This document shows positions 14,303 to 24,429 of a stretch of DNA of 46,783 nt, piece by piece. The notes under the pieces are model-generated. The model had not been told where the DNA came from. It was given only the letters and a program-made list of their open reading frames with translations, and made no database searches. How positions within the stretch are numbered: position 1 is the first letter of the stretch; every line of letters starts with the position of its first letter. Source of the stretch: JACQRW01 sp964371935. Its GTDB lineage: Bacteria > Patescibacteriota > Minisyncoccia > Sungbacterales > HO2-52-23. The position numbers and the translations under genes were made by a program. The stretch is from NCBI GenBank assembly GCA_964371935.1, contig CAYJOT010000003.1, forward strand, positions 1 to 46,783. Direction: 5' to 3'.

Positions 14303-15373
14303 TTAATTACCGGTCGCTAATTCCTTTTTCTTTCTACTATAATACCACCAAATCGGAAGTACCCAAAGTCCCACCAACACCCAATTCCCCAGCCAGAGCG
14401 GCAAGCCAAAGAGACCAAATTTACCGCCTAACTCGTCTGTACCATGCGCGTGCGGAGTACCCGCAAAATTGAAATTGCTGATGATTTTTCCAAGAAAATA
14501 CTCCTCCTGTGTCAACTCCTCGATCAGTGTATGCTGCCCCGAATATACCCACCAGCCGTGAGAAAAAAGCCCAAGCACTAAAATAAAACCAGCAACAAAT
14601 ACCATGCCCCAGCCAGTTGCACGTTCTATTTTTTCTCTGCGCGCCACCAGCCAGGAGAGTCCGTTCACGCCAAGTATTGCGAGTATTGCAAGAAATAGTA
14701 GGGGCAAGACGCGCCCGATCGCGTGCATGAAAAACAAAAGCCACCCGTTAAAAATACTTTCTGATACTGCAATGCGTCCCAGGATAAACGGCGTTGCCGG
14801 ATGCGGGCAGCCCACGCCCACATTGCCCAGGAAAAGTCCGAGTGCCAGGGCTTTCAAATAATCCCGTTGCTTCTGGATAAATGCCGGAGCAGCGCCCGTG
14901 TAGGTCGGCATACGCACATTGATCAGCCCAAGCTCTCCCAAAGCAAAGAGATACACAAGCGTACCCGCAACAAAATACAGCCAGTTCTTTACCGCTTCAA
15001 GCGGCGCCCCAAGCGTACCGATCGCGACTTTGCCGATCACCGCAGCCGCAACTCCGTACAAGCTCAACGTGATCGCAACCCCGAGACCGAAACAGATTGC
15101 CATGCCCAGCCCCTTTACCGCACTCTTGCCCATGGAAAGCGGCACGATCACCAATGCAAGCGGCAGCGTACACGGAAGTACGATCATGGTAAGTCCGGCG
15201 GCAAAACTGAACACGTACCACCCAAGCCCGATCGTGGATCCAGTTGCCTCAAGCCCGCTACCCACATTGAGCGTAGTCGTAAAAAACCAAACCAACCCAC
15301 TGCCGATCACCGCCAGCAGCACCGCCCCAAACCCGGCAAGTAAAATTTTAGCCCCGTGCGATGTCTGTTCCAT
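14303..15373 (-). CDS. CcdA/DsbD-like thiol-disulfide transmembrane protein
   Basis: A 356-residue polytopic protein with about eight membrane segments. Two half-repeats each hold a conserved Cys next to Pro: MIVLPCTLPLALVIVPL (about residue 68) and GNVGVGCPHPATPFIL (about residue 190). In CcdA/DsbD these two cysteines carry reducing equivalents across the membrane to extracytoplasmic thiols, cytochrome c or copper proteins. Insertions near HAHGTDELGG suggest a metal-binding loop. It overlaps the flavoprotein gene by 26 bases and abuts the metal-binding gene, so all are one transcript. Confidence 0.85.
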   Translation of the reverse strand: MEQTSHGAKILLAGFGAVLLAVIGSGLVWFFTTTLNVGSGLEATGSTIGLGWYVFSFAAGLTMIVLPCTLPLALVIVPLSMGKSAVKGLGMAICFGLGVAITLSLYGVAAAVIGKVAIGTLGAPLEAVKNWLYFVAGTLVYLFALGELGLINVRMPTYTGAAPAFIQKQRDYLKALALGLFLGNVGVGCPHPATPFILGRIAVSESIFNGWLLFFMHAIGRVLPLLFLAILAILGVNGLSWLVARREKIERATGWGMVFVAGFILVLGLFSHGWWVYSGQHTLIEELTQEEYFLGKIISNFNFAGTPHAHGTDELGGKFGLFGLPLWLGNWVLVGLWVLPIWWYYSRKKKELATGN

Positions 15374-18052
15374 TATGATATAATGACTGTTCTGTTGTAT
15401 TATCCAATTTTTTCTTCATCTGTGCAATCGCTTGGCGATTCAATGCGCGCACCCCCATATTTGCAATATCAATTTTTTGATTTGCGAACGGTAGCGAAAT
15501 GGCAGCAATTCTGCTTTTATATGCACTGGTCAAACGACCTAATGCCCGTTGCACAAGCGGATTTTCAAACAAGACATCAATCGCCCCCCACCCGCCGCCC
15601 GACGGTAACGGTGGATCAAACGTAATCCGATATTCAACCATATCTTCATCGTCAACGACATCCAATCTCTCAACCGTAAAATTTATGTCCGAAAGATCGG
15701 ATGGAAATTCACCGGACAGATGTGCGCCAAACTCATAACGCAAGATGGTCTCCGCGCGGATATCTTTGGGAAGATAGCGATCGGCTTCTTGTCTTTTCGC
15801 GCGCACCAAAATTTCTCTGCGCGTATCTTCTCTATTCTTATCAAGCGACACAAATGAAATTTGTTTCCGCTCATATTGGGCGGTGTGCAGTCCTACTTTG
15901 GTGCGCTGTTCTCCTAATTGCTTGACAATCTGGCTAACAATCCGCGCAGCCCGTTCATCAGAAATTTCCTTGACTGCAAGCGCTGCGGTGTTCTCCGGCA
16001 CGCGGGCAAGCGTCGGTGATTGGGCTTTGAGCGTTTCGGGAAGGGGATATTTTGTTGCTGCGCCAATCCGGTAAATATTTTCGCCCGCAACACGCTCCCC
16101 CGCGGGAATATCATCACCAAAAACCGGCTCGATATAGGGCTGAAAATCAGGAGCTTCTCGCGGAATGACAATTCTATTAATCTGCCCTATCAGTGTTGGA
16201 TTAAACTCTTGATCATCAGGAAAAAATTCTGCTTGCTTGGTATTTCCTGCGCGATCAATCAATACCAAAGATATCACATTTTGCAGCCGTGTTTTTGTAT
16301 TCTGTTGATCTGTTTCCGCTTTTTCTATCAGCCGTTCTTCTGCCTCTCCGATTTCAATACGCGTGATGGCACGAAATGATGCCTGAACATCCGTTTTGAG
16401 ATAGAGTGTGCTACCTGGCGTCTTAAGCGCATCACCTATCCGCGTGATAATTTCTTGAGCATTAGTTATTTCTTCTGGCTCCAATTCATAGATCTTTGCG
16501 GCCTCATCTTGAAAACCAGTTGCTGAAATCACACGCGGAAGTTTTTCTGTTCCGATTGTGTTATCGTCGCGCCGATAAAAAACCAAAACGCCGTCCTTCC
16601 CCTCCTTAATTCCAACTACTTTTCCCTGTACGGACCGCACGCGCGCAAATATGCGGCCATCTTCACGTTGAAACTCAAGAAATCCCCGCGCATAACGGCA
16701 ACGATTGTTTTTGAGCAAGTCGTCGCGGAGCTGATCAAACGAGCCAAGTACCGTGATCTCCGGAACAAAATCGATCTGCGCACTTGATTTATTGGCTTCG
16801 CCCACCACTCCCGCAAGATATTCAATAATCACTTTGGCGCTGTCCCCGCTGCCGATGAGTCCAACACCATCCCGAAAATCTTCCAAAGGAAATAATGTTT
16901 GGTTGCGGGTGGTTACTTCTAAAAATTGAAGAAAGGTAAGCGTGCGGGGTATTTCAATTCCTTCATCAAATTTTTTCTGCTCCTGTGCTATGAACCGTCG
17001 GGTTGACGGTGAAGGCGAGCGGATGCCAAATGTCTCCCTGCCAAGACCAGTTGTCTGTACTGGAATATCCGTAAAAATCGTAAAACGTTTTTGCTGATCT
17101 ATGTCCTCAAACTCTATCTCATAGACGCCCTTTTGATTTGGGTTTTTATTTCTGCGAATCTTTTTTACCTCCGCATCCACCATCAGATGCATTGAGTTAA
17201 AATTGTTGTGGCTGATCACTCTGCCCAATCGTTCCTGTGTGGGATATTGCTGTCCGGAAATGTCAGGCACCTGCAAATTCGCCCATGTACCCATAGGGTT
17301 GATGTTGCCGCTTGTGCCCGGAAGACCGGGTACATCGCGATTTTCCGGCCTGTTCCTGCTGTTCAACTGAAACCACGGCTGGACAAACCCGGCCGGATCT
17401 CCGGTAGTCCCAAAAATGCCACCGGATTTTGACGTTGCCTCAAGTCCTACTGCCGGGGTCTTGGGGCTGTAATGCAGAAGCGCCCCGGAAAAAATCGCTG
17501 CATGAGGTCCGCCTCCGCCTATGACCACAACCGGAGCATAATTTACGCCCTGCTCAATGCGTGATTTCAAAAATTCCGATTGTCCTTCGGTTGCATCGCG
17601 TAGCGCGGCATCATACAGCAACGCCGCTTCCGGATTCAAATGAATACCGGCAAAAAGCTCTGTGCCGACCCGATGCAATTCACCTTCGCGCGAAGTTGTT
17701 TCCTTAAAGTCCTTTCTTCGCTTGATCACCGGCTCAATATCCGCCCAGATATCCGGATCTGANNNNNNNNNNNNNNNNNNNNNNNNNNNNNNNNNNNNNN
17801 NNNNNNNNNNNNNNNNNNNNNNNNNNNNNNNNNNNNNNNNNNNNNNNNNNNNNNNNNNNNNNAGTCCTTTCTTCGCTTGATCACCGGCTCAATATCCGCC
17901 CAGATATCCGGATCTGATCGTATGGTTTTAAAAAACGATTCAAGATATGGGGAATCCTTGCGCTTATGCGCGCGAAATTCATGCGCCTCAAGCTCTTGAG
18001 GAGAAAAGCGCTCGTTGGGAAGATTTGATTGAGATGGTATGCTTTCGAGCAT
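15348..18052 (-). CDS. Large two-Rossmann flavoprotein oxidoreductase
   Basis: A gene for about 849 residues, interrupted in the assembly by a 100-N gap with duplicated flanks. Skipping the duplication joins WADIEPVIKRRKD to FKETTSREG in one frame. Residues about 122-135 hold an FAD-binding loop, VVVIGGGGPHAAIFSG; about 344-356 hold a second dinucleotide loop, VGLIGSGDSAKVII. The order resembles FAD/NAD(P)-dependent monooxygenases or thioredoxin reductase-like enzymes, but the roughly 400-residue C-terminal part is not one I recognise. It sits between an unknown 339-residue protein and the CcdA-like transporter, suggesting it feeds or drains electrons in that redox operon. Confidence 0.7.
17708..17917. 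other. Scaffold gap with exact 55-bp duplicated flanks
   Basis: 100 N at 17763-17862. The 55 bases before it (17708-17762) are identical to the 55 bases after it (17863-17917). Collapsing one copy and the N restores an uninterrupted frame. A 55-base exact overlap is what two contig ends sharing one assembly k-mer would give, so the gap is an artefact with no missing sequence. Confidence 0.9.
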
Positions 18053-18064
18053 ATAATAATTTCC

Positions 18065-19084
18065 CTAAGTTAACGCTTGCTGGTTTTCAATCACGCGAAG
18101 CCAAAAATCGGCATTGCCTCGTAATAATACTTCAATGCGAGGATTATTGAGACCGGTCTCCTGCACCACGTTCACACTTAGTCCTTTGAATTCAGGGAGC
18201 GTTGAGCGCAATCCCACAATAACAGTGGCATTTTGATCGGTGATATAATATGGCAGTTCGCCGTTCGGTTCCCTCCTGCCCGTATTGCGAATTGCGCCAA
18301 ACAGGTCATCCAACAAGAGTGGCTTGCCACCGGAATATACCGACAATTCAGCAAGCAGCTGTTCTGTTACGGTGCGGTATTCTCCATCCTGTCCGAAGAA
18401 ACCTATTGATGTAAGTTGATATTGTTGATTGCCGAATGGACGAACTACCTGGGCTATTATTTCCTCATTGCTTGGCTCTGATATACCTTTTTGAATAAGC
18501 GTCTGCTGTTCTCTTCGAAAACGACGGAAAAACTCCTCAAGATTTTCATCCAGCGCTCTTGCGCCGCTCAAAAGACGGTCGGAAGCCCGTCCTTTATATT
18601 GATCCAACAACTTCCTTAGAATCTCATTGAGTACTGCAATCGGATTTGTCTGCTGCGCCTCCTGGAATTCAACGCGCGCGGCTTCTGCCGCAAGATTGGT
18701 AAGCTCATCTTTGACTTGTGCTTTTAATTCTGGAGAAATCGGAAGTCCTGCTTTTTCAATGCGGGACAAAAGATCCAGCACATCAGTGCGCGCTTTCGTC
18801 ATAGCCGCCTCCAAAGGAGGAGGAGACGTTGTTTCCGCGTCGCCGGTATATGGCGCCGCTTCTCCAGTTGGTCTGTTTTGTGCAGACACTGCTGTGGGCG
18901 GTTTCTCCTTCAAGATAAAAAGTTCTTTTGCTTCCGCCTCCAACGCTTCGCGACCTGGCAAAATCGGCTCCTGCGGGCTTTGGTTAATCGCATGAGATGG
19001 TTCTTCTCCTGCCGCCCGTACCTTATCAGGATCTTCAGGATTCTCTGCGCCTCGTTTTCCAAACAAGTTTTCAAAGATTGGCAT
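18065..19084 (-). CDS. Hypothetical protein paired with the flavoprotein
   Basis: A 339-residue soluble protein, not recognised. Residues 1-90 are low complexity and acidic (GKRGAENPEDPDK). Residues 95-215 are strongly helical (DVLDLLSRIEKAGLPI, LNEILRKLLDQYKGRA, FFRRFRREQQTLIQKG). The last 110 residues are a mixed domain (LPYYITDQNATVIVGLR, VLLRGNADFWLRVIE). It ends 13 bases before the flavoprotein gene, so the two probably work together. No catalytic motif is visible. Confidence 0.65.
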   Translation of the reverse strand: MPIFENLFGKRGAENPEDPDKVRAAGEEPSHAINQSPQEPILPGREALEAEAKELFILKEKPPTAVSAQNRPTGEAAPYTGDAETTSPPPLEAAMTKARTDVLDLLSRIEKAGLPISPELKAQVKDELTNLAAEAARVEFQEAQQTNPIAVLNEILRKLLDQYKGRASDRLLSGARALDENLEEFFRRFRREQQTLIQKGISEPSNEEIIAQVVRPFGNQQYQLTSIGFFGQDGEYRTVTEQLLAELSVYSGGKPLLLDDLFGAIRNTGRREPNGELPYYITDQNATVIVGLRSTLPEFKGLSVNVVQETGLNNPRIEVLLRGNADFWLRVIENQQALT

Positions 19085-19096
19085 AAAAATAGAAAA

Positions 19097-19507
19097 TTAA
19101 TTTGATTTTACATAGACGACATTTTTCGTTTTCATCATGAAAAACAACGCGAGCGCCGCCCCAAGCAATCCGATATCGCGAAATGTATCGCCGGTCACGC
19201 CGACCAATAAAAGAATTGCCGCCATTTCAATCGCCACCAGCAAGGAAACGGACTTTACAATCCACTGCGGCAAAAACCATGCAAAAAATACGAACGCAAA
19301 AATTAACTCTACAACTCCCTGCATCCGCAAATATTGGTCAATGCCGATTGAAGTATTGATGAAATTCTGGATCACCACCGGCAGAGGCCGCACCGCCCAA
19401 TACCACCCGGTCGGATGGCGTAGCAGATCCAATCCCGAGTACAGAAACAAAAATCCAAACCCCAGCCGCAATGCCCATTCAAGAAGTTTTTTTTGAAGAG
19501 AGTTCAT
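19097..19507 (-). CDS. DoxX-like membrane protein
   Basis: A 136-residue protein with four predicted membrane helices. It has the DoxX start pattern LRLGFGFLFLYSGLDLLRHP and a later LLVGVTGDTFRDIGLLGAAL. DoxX-family proteins occur with thiol and sulfur redox genes and with SOD in other bacteria; their exact reaction is unsettled. Here the neighbours are a thioredoxin-like protein upstream (117-base gap) and the 339-residue protein 12 bases downstream, consistent with a redox operon. Confidence 0.7.
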   Translation of the reverse strand: MNSLQKKLLEWALRLGFGFLFLYSGLDLLRHPTGWYWAVRPLPVVIQNFINTSIGIDQYLRMQGVVELIFAFVFFAWFLPQWIVKSVSLLVAIEMAAILLLVGVTGDTFRDIGLLGAALALFFMMKTKNVVYVKSN

Positions 19508-19623
19508 GGGAAAGAATGCCTACTATTCCACTTGCAATCCGAATTGTTCCGGATGCTCCAGAACATTTTTTACGGCAATGATTGTCGTTTCATTTGTTGT
19601 GTGGGGAGAAACATATCGCTATA

Positions 19624-19884
19624 CTACGACAATTCTTTTAGCTTTGCAACAAACTTTTCTTTATCAAACCCTCCGGTCGCCCAAAGTTCGCCGTTGAGAA
19701 TAATGCCCGGCGAGGCAAGGATCATGTACTTGCCCGCCATCTCCTGTCCCTCCGGAGTCACCACCTGCACATTACGATATGCCACATTGGGCCAGTCATG
19801 CGCAATGGAATGCCAAAACTCCTCAAAAATCCTGCACACATGGCACCCGGGAGAAGAAAGCGTCTCAAGCGTGATTGGTTTCAT
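19624..19884 (-). CDS. Small thioredoxin/glutaredoxin-like protein
   Basis: An 86-residue protein with the thioredoxin fold order: ITLETLSSPGCHVCRIFEEF gives the CxxC pair Cys14 and Cys17, and ASPGIILNGE carries the cis-Pro and third strand. The length matches the small thioredoxin/glutaredoxin class that exchanges disulfides in the cytoplasm. It is the first gene of the long - strand run that contains DoxX-, flavoprotein- and CcdA-like genes, and is a natural electron partner for them. Confidence 0.8.
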   Translation of the reverse strand: MKPITLETLSSPGCHVCRIFEEFWHSIAHDWPNVAYRNVQVVTPEGQEMAGKYMILASPGIILNGELWATGGFDKEKFVAKLKELS

Positions 19885-19931
19885 AGATATGACCAGTATA
19901 TCATCTCCGCACGCTGCTGTCTAAAATTTAT

Positions 19932-19969
19932 CTCAACAAACCTCTCACGATCGTGAAGAAGTTATGAGT
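19932..19969. repeat. Nested palindrome (CGATCG family), copy 3
   Basis: Inner palindrome TCACGATCGTGA is perfect, with CGATCG at 19948-19953. Outer arms (CTCAACAAAC and GTTATGAG) pair only with a bulge, so this is the most degenerate copy. It lies immediately after the stop of the Asp-box gene and upstream of the thioredoxin-like gene. Its left half matches copy 2 closely. Confidence 0.65.
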
Positions 19970-19979
19970 GCTCAATATA

Positions 19980-21230
19980 CTACTTCCCCACGAACGCGAA
20001 CATGAAGTCGGGGTAGAGGGGGTGAATGGCGATGCCGCGGATGCGCTGGGTAACGGGGAGCATGCGGGCGTTCCAGGTTTTGCCGTCATCGTCGGTGCGG
20101 TAGAATTCGGAGCCGATGCCGGCGAAGATGGTGCCTCTCTTCTGCGGATGCACGGCAACTGCGGTCACAGTAATTGCGGATGGGTATACCAAGGTCTCAA
20201 TGCGATTCCATGTAAACCCGCCGTCACGCGAGCGATAGAGGCCCTCGACCGCACCGATAAAGATGCGTTCAAAATTAGCCGGGTCAATGGCAAACGTCTC
20301 AATCGCAACTGGCAGACCGGCTGATGCGCTGCCGCCTACCCGTAATGACCCGGCAGAACCGGAGATCGGACCAAAGAAGAGCGGTTCCTGCGGAAATCCT
20401 TGGATTGGCGGCGGAATCGCGCTAAACCCTCCGGTTGAACCAGAATAACCTCCTCCGATCACACCACCACTTTCACTGTTTAACTTGTCAAGCTCGGCCC
20501 AATTTTCGCCTTCATCAAACGTTTTTTTGAGCCGCCTGCCTGAATCCACGGCGTACATCTCTGCAAAAAAACTTGGATTGCCGGCAACGCGCACCATGGA
20601 GTCACTAAACCAATGCGCGACTTTCCATGTCTGCCCGCCGTTGCGCGATATCAGCACCCCGCCCTGGCCGGTTGCAAGCGCAACGCGGTTGACGTCTGTC
20701 GGAGACACATAGATGTCATATACGGGAATATTGTCCGGCGCCACAAAATACACTTCGCGAAATGACCCGCCGCGATTATCGCTCCGCAATACTCTCCCCT
20801 TTTTGTTTTGAAAAACGGCGATATAGAGTACATCAGGACTCGACGTGCTCATAGCAATGCGGTACACATCAGCATTTGGCTGGAGCAGCCCGGACGAATC
20901 GTTCATTTTTTTCCAGTTAGCGCCCCTGTCCGTACTTTTCCAGAGGCCGCCCGCCTTTGCTCCCAGATACATGATGTCGGGGTTGAGCGTATCAAAGGCC
21001 ACATGCAGTACCTGGGCAGGAGCCGATAGGCCCTTGCTGACCGCGAACGCGACGCTATCCCAATGCACACCCTCATCGGTTGAGCGCAACAGCGCGCCGC
21101 TTTTTCCGGATCCGCCGCCGCCACCGAACGGAAAGACCGAAACTCCGGCCATCCATAAAAAGACGGGGAAGAGGACCAGGATCACGATGATCGCGAAAAT
21201 GACTCCGATGCTTGTTTTAATGGTTGACAT
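19980..21230 (-). CDS. Membrane-anchored Asp-box beta-propeller protein
   Basis: A 416-residue protein. Residues 8-30 are a membrane anchor (IGVIFAIIVILVLFPVFLWM). Outside it are at least six Asp-box repeats of the S-x-D-x-G-x-x-W type: RSTDEGVHW, KSTDRGANW, RSDNRGGSF, ISRNGGQTW, RSRDGGFTW, RTDDDGKTW. These mark a BNR/VPS10/Ycf48-like beta-propeller. In this phylum such proteins are common surface proteins of unknown ligand. A Gly/Ser-rich loop follows the anchor and another sits near residue 250. It stands 50 bases downstream of holB. Confidence 0.8.
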   Translation of the reverse strand: MSTIKTSIGVIFAIIVILVLFPVFLWMAGVSVFPFGGGGGSGKSGALLRSTDEGVHWDSVAFAVSKGLSAPAQVLHVAFDTLNPDIMYLGAKAGGLWKSTDRGANWKKMNDSSGLLQPNADVYRIAMSTSSPDVLYIAVFQNKKGRVLRSDNRGGSFREVYFVAPDNIPVYDIYVSPTDVNRVALATGQGGVLISRNGGQTWKVAHWFSDSMVRVAGNPSFFAEMYAVDSGRRLKKTFDEGENWAELDKLNSESGGVIGGGYSGSTGGFSAIPPPIQGFPQEPLFFGPISGSAGSLRVGGSASAGLPVAIETFAIDPANFERIFIGAVEGLYRSRDGGFTWNRIETLVYPSAITVTAVAVHPQKRGTIFAGIGSEFYRTDDDGKTWNARMLPVTQRIRGIAIHPLYPDFMFAFVGK

Positions 21231-21280
21231 GATTGAATAGCCAAAAGCGTAAAGACGAACGATGAACGCAGAAGAAAAAA

Positions 21281-22243
<963 letters not shown>

Positions 22244-22276
22244 TCATGTGCAAGGGACAAGAACGGGCGCTCGTGG

Positions 22277-22423
22277 CTATGGATCAGACCATTTGGTTAT
22301 CACGCAATATACCACCTCATTGCCCTCGCGGGTCAGTTTTGCAACAGTTGCCGAACATCCAAAATCAATATCATCCCGGTGCGCGGCAGAAGCAAGAAAT
22401 TTCTTTTTCAATTTTTTTGCCAT
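22277..22423 (-). pseudogene. Truncated PIG-L/LmbE-type deacetylase remnant
   Basis: A 48-codon frame starting four bases after htrA. It encodes the N-terminus of a PIG-L deacetylase: FLASAAHRDDIDFGCSATVA, then KLTREGNEVVYCVIT. The zinc motif AHPDD appears as AHRDD. A full enzyme has 220-250 residues; here the frame ends after WSDP and no continuation is found before holB. The rest has been lost by deletion. Confidence 0.75.
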
Positions 22424-22426
22424 ACT

Positions 22427-23716
22427 TCATTTCCGTTCCTCCAACTTCACTTTTATATCAACCTCCTTGTCGTCTCTGAAGACACGCAGCGTTATCGTCT
22501 CTCCAACCTTATATTTCTGAAGCAGCGATGACAGCGTATGTTCGGAATCAATGCGCTCTTTGTTCAACATCAGCAAGATGTCCCCTTCTTTGATGCCTGC
22601 GATCTCGGCCGGCGATCCGCTTGCGACTCCGGCTTCGGTCCCGCCTCTGGCGATCAGCGCTCCGTAATCCCGTTTGAGCCCGAACTTCGACGCCAACTCT
22701 TTCGTCACCACTATATAGCGGACTCCCAGAAGCGGATAGATAAAACGGCCGAATGTTTTTACATTTTCGAGATCGCGCTTTACCTTGTTGATCGGCAAGG
22801 CAAACCCAATGCTCTGCGCCCCGCTTGCAACGGCCGTATTGATCCCGATTACCTCGCCGCGGATATTGAGCAAAGGTCCGCCGGAGTTCCCTTTATTAAT
22901 CGCAGCATCGGTCTGAATCAACTCTTGCAGGACTTCAGGACCGCCGGCGCCTCCTTGCGCCACAACGGAACGCTGCAATCCGGATACAACGCCGACAGAC
23001 ACGGTATTGCGAAACTCACCCAGCGAGTTTCCAATCGCAATTGCAACCTGTCCAATCTTCACCCCTGCCGAATCGCCCAAGCGCAATGACGGGAAATTTG
23101 ATCCGGAGACCTGGAGCACTGCCACGTCCTGTACCGGATCGCGCGCCAATACTTTTGCCGCGAGCTTTTTGCCATCATTCATCAGCACCATATACTCCGC
23201 CTCTTTGTCAGCTACTACATGCTTATTGGTAATGACCAAACCGCTTGATGAGACAAAGAATCCGGTTCCAGCCGACACATCTTGTTTTCGCGTCCCTTTT
23301 TGGCGAAGCTGCGGGATCTGAATACTTGGCCCGTTATTGCCAAAAAACTCCTTCAGGATGGGGTCGTCGCCAAACGGATCAACATAGTATTGCTCCACAA
23401 CCGGCACATCTTTGCTTGCCACCACGCTCACTACTGCCGGAGATGCCTCGGCAACTGCTTTCTCAACCGTGTTCTCCGGACGCGCCATCGCATCGGCTCC
23501 TCCGTTCGCGTCATCCTTTGTTTTTTCCGGAGTTGTCTGCGTGATCTTTTCAAGAAATGTAGGCCGGCGGTATATGACCGCTCCACTACTCGCCGCCTCC
23601 GGTCCTGCAAGGAGCGGCCCGAATACGCTCAATGAAAGAACAGTCCCGATGATCGAGACCACAAAACTCAACACTACGCTGAAAAGAATCAATTGCCTCG
23701 TTGTTGGTTGTTCCAT
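22427..23716 (-). CDS. HtrA/DegP-type serine protease with PDZ domain
   Basis: A 429-residue membrane-anchored protease. Residues 9-35 form a membrane anchor. The trypsin-like domain holds the full triad: His166 (TNKHVVAD), Asp197 (DPVQDVAVL) and Ser278 (KGNSGGPLL). The C-terminal PDZ domain starts near LLGVRYIVVTKELASKFGL and includes GSPAEIAGIKEGDILL. Such enzymes degrade or refold damaged extracytoplasmic proteins. Start at ATG 23716 is preferred over TTG 23731, which lies inside an inverted repeat. Confidence 0.93.
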   Translation of the reverse strand: MEQPTTRQLILFSVVLSFVVSIIGTVLSLSVFGPLLAGPEAASSGAVIYRRPTFLEKITQTTPEKTKDDANGGADAMARPENTVEKAVAEASPAVVSVVASKDVPVVEQYYVDPFGDDPILKEFFGNNGPSIQIPQLRQKGTRKQDVSAGTGFFVSSSGLVITNKHVVADKEAEYMVLMNDGKKLAAKVLARDPVQDVAVLQVSGSNFPSLRLGDSAGVKIGQVAIAIGNSLGEFRNTVSVGVVSGLQRSVVAQGGAGGPEVLQELIQTDAAINKGNSGGPLLNIRGEVIGINTAVASGAQSIGFALPINKVKRDLENVKTFGRFIYPLLGVRYIVVTKELASKFGLKRDYGALIARGGTEAGVASGSPAEIAGIKEGDILLMLNKERIDSEHTLSSLLQKYKVGETITLRVFRDDKEVDIKVKLEERK

Positions 23717-23730
23717 ATATACAAAACGCA

Positions 23731-23835
23731 AATGTCAAAACTCAAATATCAAATCAAGTTTAAAATCCAAATGTCAAAAAAACTGTTTTAAATTTTTAGC
23801 TTGAGTCATTGATTTGTCATTTGAAATTTGACATT
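23731..23835. repeat. AT-rich imperfect inverted repeat upstream of htrA
   Basis: Two 28-base arms (23731-23758 and 23808-23835) are inverted copies with four mismatches. The outer nine bases, AATGTCAAA and TTTGACATT, match perfectly. The arms consist of TCAAAT-like units (CAAATATCAAATCAA). The interior is AT-rich. The element fills the gap between nifU-C and htrA and could be a terminator-like structure or a small mobile repeat. Confidence 0.65.
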
Positions 23836-23841
23836 AGGATT

Positions 23842-24078
23842 TTACACAACTGCCTCTACCACCGTAATCCCGGGCACGCGCATCTTGAGCAGTTCTTCAA
23901 CTCCCCCTTTGAGGGTAAGCACGCTCAAAGGGCAGCCATCGCACATACCCAGCATCTTAACATATACAATGCCGTTTTCAAGCTTAATAAACTCAATATC
24001 TCCAAGATGCTGCGCCAGCATAGGGCGGATTTCCGCGAGCGCCGACTGGATTTTTTCTTGCATCACTTTGTGTTCCAT
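23842..24078 (-). CDS. NifU C-terminal domain (Nfu-type) FeS scaffold
   Basis: A 78-residue stand-alone Nfu domain. The FeS-binding CxxC is in MLGMCDGCPLSVLTLKGGVE (Cys46, Cys49), followed by the usual VPGITVVEAV end. Nfu proteins carry a [4Fe-4S] cluster from the SUF scaffold to target proteins. The gene overlaps sodX by 16 bases and lies in the cluster with SufU, ferredoxin and nickel SOD. Confidence 0.92.
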   Translation of the reverse strand: MEHKVMQEKIQSALAEIRPMLAQHLGDIEFIKLENGIVYVKMLGMCDGCPLSVLTLKGGVEELLKMRVPGITVVEAVV

Positions 24079-24359
24079 CGTATTATTTTTCCTAAAATAT
24101 ATTTCTTATCTACCACGCCGAAATCCTTGCTCGACAATCCCCACGAAACCAAACTCCCCGCTTCATATCCGTTTTCCCGCACACCAAGAATCTTTTTTAT
24201 GAAAACCTGCGCGGGGTCAGCCGGATTGGAAAATACAACAAAATCTCCCACTCGTACAGGTATCCACGCGCTTGCCCAATACGACCTGCCCGGCACCAGC
24301 ACTGGCCAGCAGCTCTCGCCGCTTACCCGCACCCGAAAGAGTATGCGGAGCACCGTCAT
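24063..24359 (-). CDS. sodX: Nickel-SOD maturation protease (S26 signal peptidase-like)
   Basis: A 98-residue protein. The S26 Ser motif is in RVRVSGESCWPVLVPG (usual GxSMxP, here Cys replaces Met). The general-base Lys is in AQVFIKKILGV, after GDFVVFSNPADP. The C-terminus DKKYILGKII fits the S26/SodX pattern. SodX-type peptidases remove the leader of nickel SOD to expose the N-terminal His. The gene directly follows sodN. The start ATG (24359) is formed by the last bases of a palindromic repeat lying between the two genes; the frame is open further upstream, but only through repeat and sodN sequence. Confidence 0.75.
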   Translation of the reverse strand: MTVLRILFRVRVSGESCWPVLVPGRSYWASAWIPVRVGDFVVFSNPADPAQVFIKKILGVRENGYEAGSLVSWGLSSKDFGVVDKKYILGKIIRWNTK

Positions 24360-24429
24360 TCTGAACGCAGTGAAGAATCTTGCCGGCATACGGCAATCCG
24401 TGAGATTCCTCGCAAATGCTCGGAATGAC
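24355..24429. repeat. GAATGAC-type palindromic repeat between sodN and sodX
   Basis: GTCATTC at 24355 and GAATGAC ending at 24429 are the outer arms. Inside are CTGAACGCAGTGAAGAATCT on one side and AGATTCCTCGCAAATGCTCG-like sequence on the other, also complementary, with a central GCCGGCATACGGC hairpin. It begins next to the sodN stop and ends inside the sodX start codon. Confidence 0.8.

Noticed and set aside
9901..15780. Further CGATCG sites in coding regions as extra family members
   Set aside because: Sites near 9907, 10303, 12370, 13189, 14719, 15017, 15230 and 15778 lie inside genes and lack the outer inverted repeat.
17726..18052. Separate short gene upstream of the flavoprotein
   Set aside because: It is the true N-terminus of the flavoprotein, split by an artefactual gap with duplicated flanks.
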